64,000 nucleotides of DNA from Arenicola marina. Lineage: Eukaryota > Annelida > Polychaeta > Arenicolidae. The stretch spans positions 1,674,001-1,738,000 of the forward strand of contig OZ025255.1 in assembly GCA_964019135.1 (NCBI GenBank), in the 5' to 3' direction. Below the pieces are notes generated by a model. It searched no databases. It was not told the origin of the DNA and saw only the letters and a program-made list of their open reading frames with translations. The first letter of the stretch is position 1; each line of letters opens with the position of its first letter. A program made the position numbers and the translations under genes. Positions 62,001 to 64,000 of the stretch are shown one piece after another.

Positions 62001-64000
62001 CCACGGACCCCCAGTACAGCTTCAAGGCGACCGCTGTCGTCCATTGACCCCCAGTACGGGTTCAGGGCGACTCCTATCGTTCACTGACCCCCAGTACGGG
62101 TTCAGGGCGACTCCTGTCGTCCACTGACCCCCAGTACGGGTTCAGGGCGACTCCTGTCGTCCACTGACCACCATTACAGGTTCAGGGCGACTCCTGTCTT
62201 TCACTGACCACCAGTACGGGTTCAGGGCGACTCCTGTCTTTCACTGACCACCAGTACGGGTCCAGGGAGAATCCTGTCTTCTACTGACCACCAGTACGGG
62301 TTCAGGGCGACTCCTGTCTTTCACTGACCACCATTACGGGTTCAGGGCGAATCCTGTCTTCCACTGACCACCAGTACGGGTCCAGGACGACTCCTGTCGT
62401 CCAATGACCCCCTGTACGGGTTCAGGGTGACTCCTGTCGTCCACTGACCCCCAGTACGCGTTTAGGGCGACTCCTGTCGTCCACTGACCACCATTACAGG
62501 TTCAGGGCGACTCCTGTCGTCCACTGACCCCCAGTACGGGTTCAGGGCGACTCCTGTCGTCCACTGACCACCAGTACGGGTTCAGGGTGACACCTGTCTT
62601 CCACTGACCCCCAGTACGGGTTCAGGGCGACTCCTGTCGCCCACTGACCCCCAGTACGGGTTCAGGGCGACTCCTGTCGTCCACTGACCACCAGTACGGG
62701 TTCAGAGCGACTCCTGTCTTCCACTGACCACCAGTACGGGTCCAGGGCGACTCCTGTCGTCCACTGACCACCAGTACGGGTCCAAGACGACTCCTGTCGT
62801 CCACTGACCACCAGTACGGGTTCAGGGCGACTCCTGTCTTCCACTGACCAACAGTACGGCTTCAGGGCGACTCCTGTCTTTCACTTACCACCAGTACGGG
62901 TCCAGGACGAATCCTATCTTCCACTTACCGCCAGGACGGGTTCAGAGCGACTCCTGTCTTTCACTGACCACCAGTACGGTTTCAGGGCGAATCCTGTCTT
63001 CCACTGACCACCAGGACGGGTTCAGGGCGACTCCTGTCTTCCACTGACCACCAGGACGGGTTCAGGGCGACTCCTGTCTTCCACGGACCACTAGTACGGG
63101 TCCAGGACGACTCCTGTCTTCCACTGACCACCAGTACGGATCCGGGACGACTCCTGTCTTCCACTGACCACCAGTACGGGTCCAGGACGACTCCTGTCTT
63201 CCACTGACCACCAGTACGGTTCCAGGGCGACTCCTGTCGTCCACTGACCACCAGTACGGGTCCAGGACGACTCCTGTCGTCCACTGATCACCAGTACGGG
63301 TTCAGGGCGACTCCTGTCGTCCACTGACCACCAGTACGGGTTCAGGGCGACTCCTGTCTTTCACTTACCACCAGTACGGGTCCAGGACGAATCCTCTCTT
63401 CCACTTACCGCCAGGACGGGTTCAGAGCGACTCCTGTCTTTCACTGACCACCAGTACGGGTTCAGGGCGACTCCTGTCGTCCGGTGATCACCAGTACGGG
63501 TCCCGGACGACTCCTGTCGTCAACTGATCACCAGTACGGGTTCAGGGCGACTCCTGTCGTCCACTGACCACCAGTACGGGTTCAGGGCGACTCCTGTCTT
63601 TCACTTACCACCAGTACGGGTCCAGGACGAATCTTGTCTTCCACTTACCGCCAGTACGGGTTCAGAGCGACTCCTGTCTTTCACGGACCCCCAGTACAGG
63701 TTCACGGCGACCCCTGTCGTCCACTGACGCCCAGTACGGGTTCAAGGCGACCCCTGTCGTCCACTGACCCCCAGTACGGGTTTAGGGCGACTCCTGTCGT
63801 CCACTGACCCCCTGTACGGGTTCAGGGTGACTCCTGTCGTCCACTGACCCCCAGTACGCGTTTAGGGCGACTCCTGTCGTCCACTGACCACCATTACAGG
63901 TTCAGGGCGACTCCTGTCGTCCACTGACCCCCAGTACGGGTTCAGGGCGACTCCTGTCGTCCACTGACCACCAGTACGGGTTCAGGGTGACACCTGTCTT

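Larger units (their letters stand above)
31464..64000. repeat. 40-bp tandem minisatellite array, about 813 copies
   Basis: The unit is 40 bp; landmarks in order are GTTCAGGGCGACTCC, TGTCGTCCACTGACC and CCCAGTACGG. It contains a small hairpin, CGAC-TCCT-GTCG. The phase holds for kilobases with a few breaks (extra C near 31883, 30-bp units at 41281 and 43711, a 1-bp loss near 43880). The array continues beyond the right edge. Frames of 60-180 codons on both strands reflect the 40-residue period of the repeat; the TGA inside ACTGACC and similar variants cuts them. No coding evidence. Confidence 0.98.
43880..64000. repeat. 40-bp array, distal subfamily domain
   Basis: From about 43.86 kb new variants become frequent: GGGTCCAGGACGA, GGCGAATCCTGTCTTCC, CTTTCACTTACC and ACCGCCAGGACGG. 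They are intermixed with islands of the proximal type (for example 44.8-45.4 and 46.5-46.9 kb). Confidence 0.85.

Noticed and set aside
44062..63324. Many 60-180-residue - strand frames with a repeated 40-residue pattern
   Set aside because: They are readings of the 40-bp unit, recur wherever stop-bearing variants are absent, and overlap one another in different frames.
13646..64000. Common ancestry of the 35-, 86- and 40-bp units through shared CAGTA and TGAC motifs
   Set aside because: The shared words (GTCAGTACTGAC, CAGTCAGTATGACC, ACTGACCACCAGTAC) are short and in different order. I could not extend the similarity, so chance is not excluded.
1..64000. Telomeric repeats, rRNA or tRNA genes
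   Set aside because: No TTAGGG-type run and no recognisable rRNA segments or tRNA A/B boxes were seen in the unique spacers.

Overview
This is non-coding, satellite-rich nuclear DNA of an animal. Roughly 94% of the 64 kb is tandem repeat: about ten unrelated arrays with unit lengths of 14, 17, 18, 19, 24, 35, 40, 46, 62 and 86 bp lie almost end to end, separated by short unique spacers of about 150-380 bp. There are no prokaryotic operons, CRISPR arrays, rRNA or tRNA genes that I can recognise. The only convincing gene is the 3' two-thirds of a globin (30324-30921). It has canonical GT/AG introns at the two ancestral animal globin positions (B12.2 and G7.0), GC-rich codon third positions and an AATAAA polyadenylation signal. 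Together these point to a metazoan, most likely a marine invertebrate such as a mollusc or a cephalochordate; the taxonomic guess is inference only.

Layout: 1-8929, 46-bp pyrimidine-rich array (cut by the left edge); 8930-9264, unique; 9265-9414, short 24-bp array; 9415-10345, 62-bp array with alternating dimers; 10346-10680, unique; 10681-10720, one isolated inverted copy of the 40-bp unit whose main array starts 20.7 kb away; 10721-11936, 14-bp GC-box-like array; 11937-12090, AT-rich probable retroelement 3' end inserted near the end of that array; 12151-12410, unique; 12411-12665, 18-bp array; 12666-13043, unique; 13044-13448, 17-bp array; 13449-13645, unique; 13646-15635, 35-bp array; 15636-15833, unique; 15834-28919, 86-bp array (about 152 copies); 28920-29350, unique with a MITE-like inverted repeat; 29351-30278, AT-rich 19-bp array; 30324-31185, globin exons 2-3 and 3'UTR; 31186-31463, unique; 31464-64000, 40-bp array (about 813 copies, cut by the right edge).

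The very long open reading frames over the first 9 kb (up to about 3,000 codons, overlapping in all three forward frames) are a by-product of a 46-bp unit that lacks stop codons, not genes. The points most worth a second look are the lone inverted 40-bp unit, the abrupt change of repeat subfamilies inside the 40-bp array with its nested near-identical kilobase duplications, and a globin gene hemmed in by satellites on both sides whose first exon cannot be recognised here.
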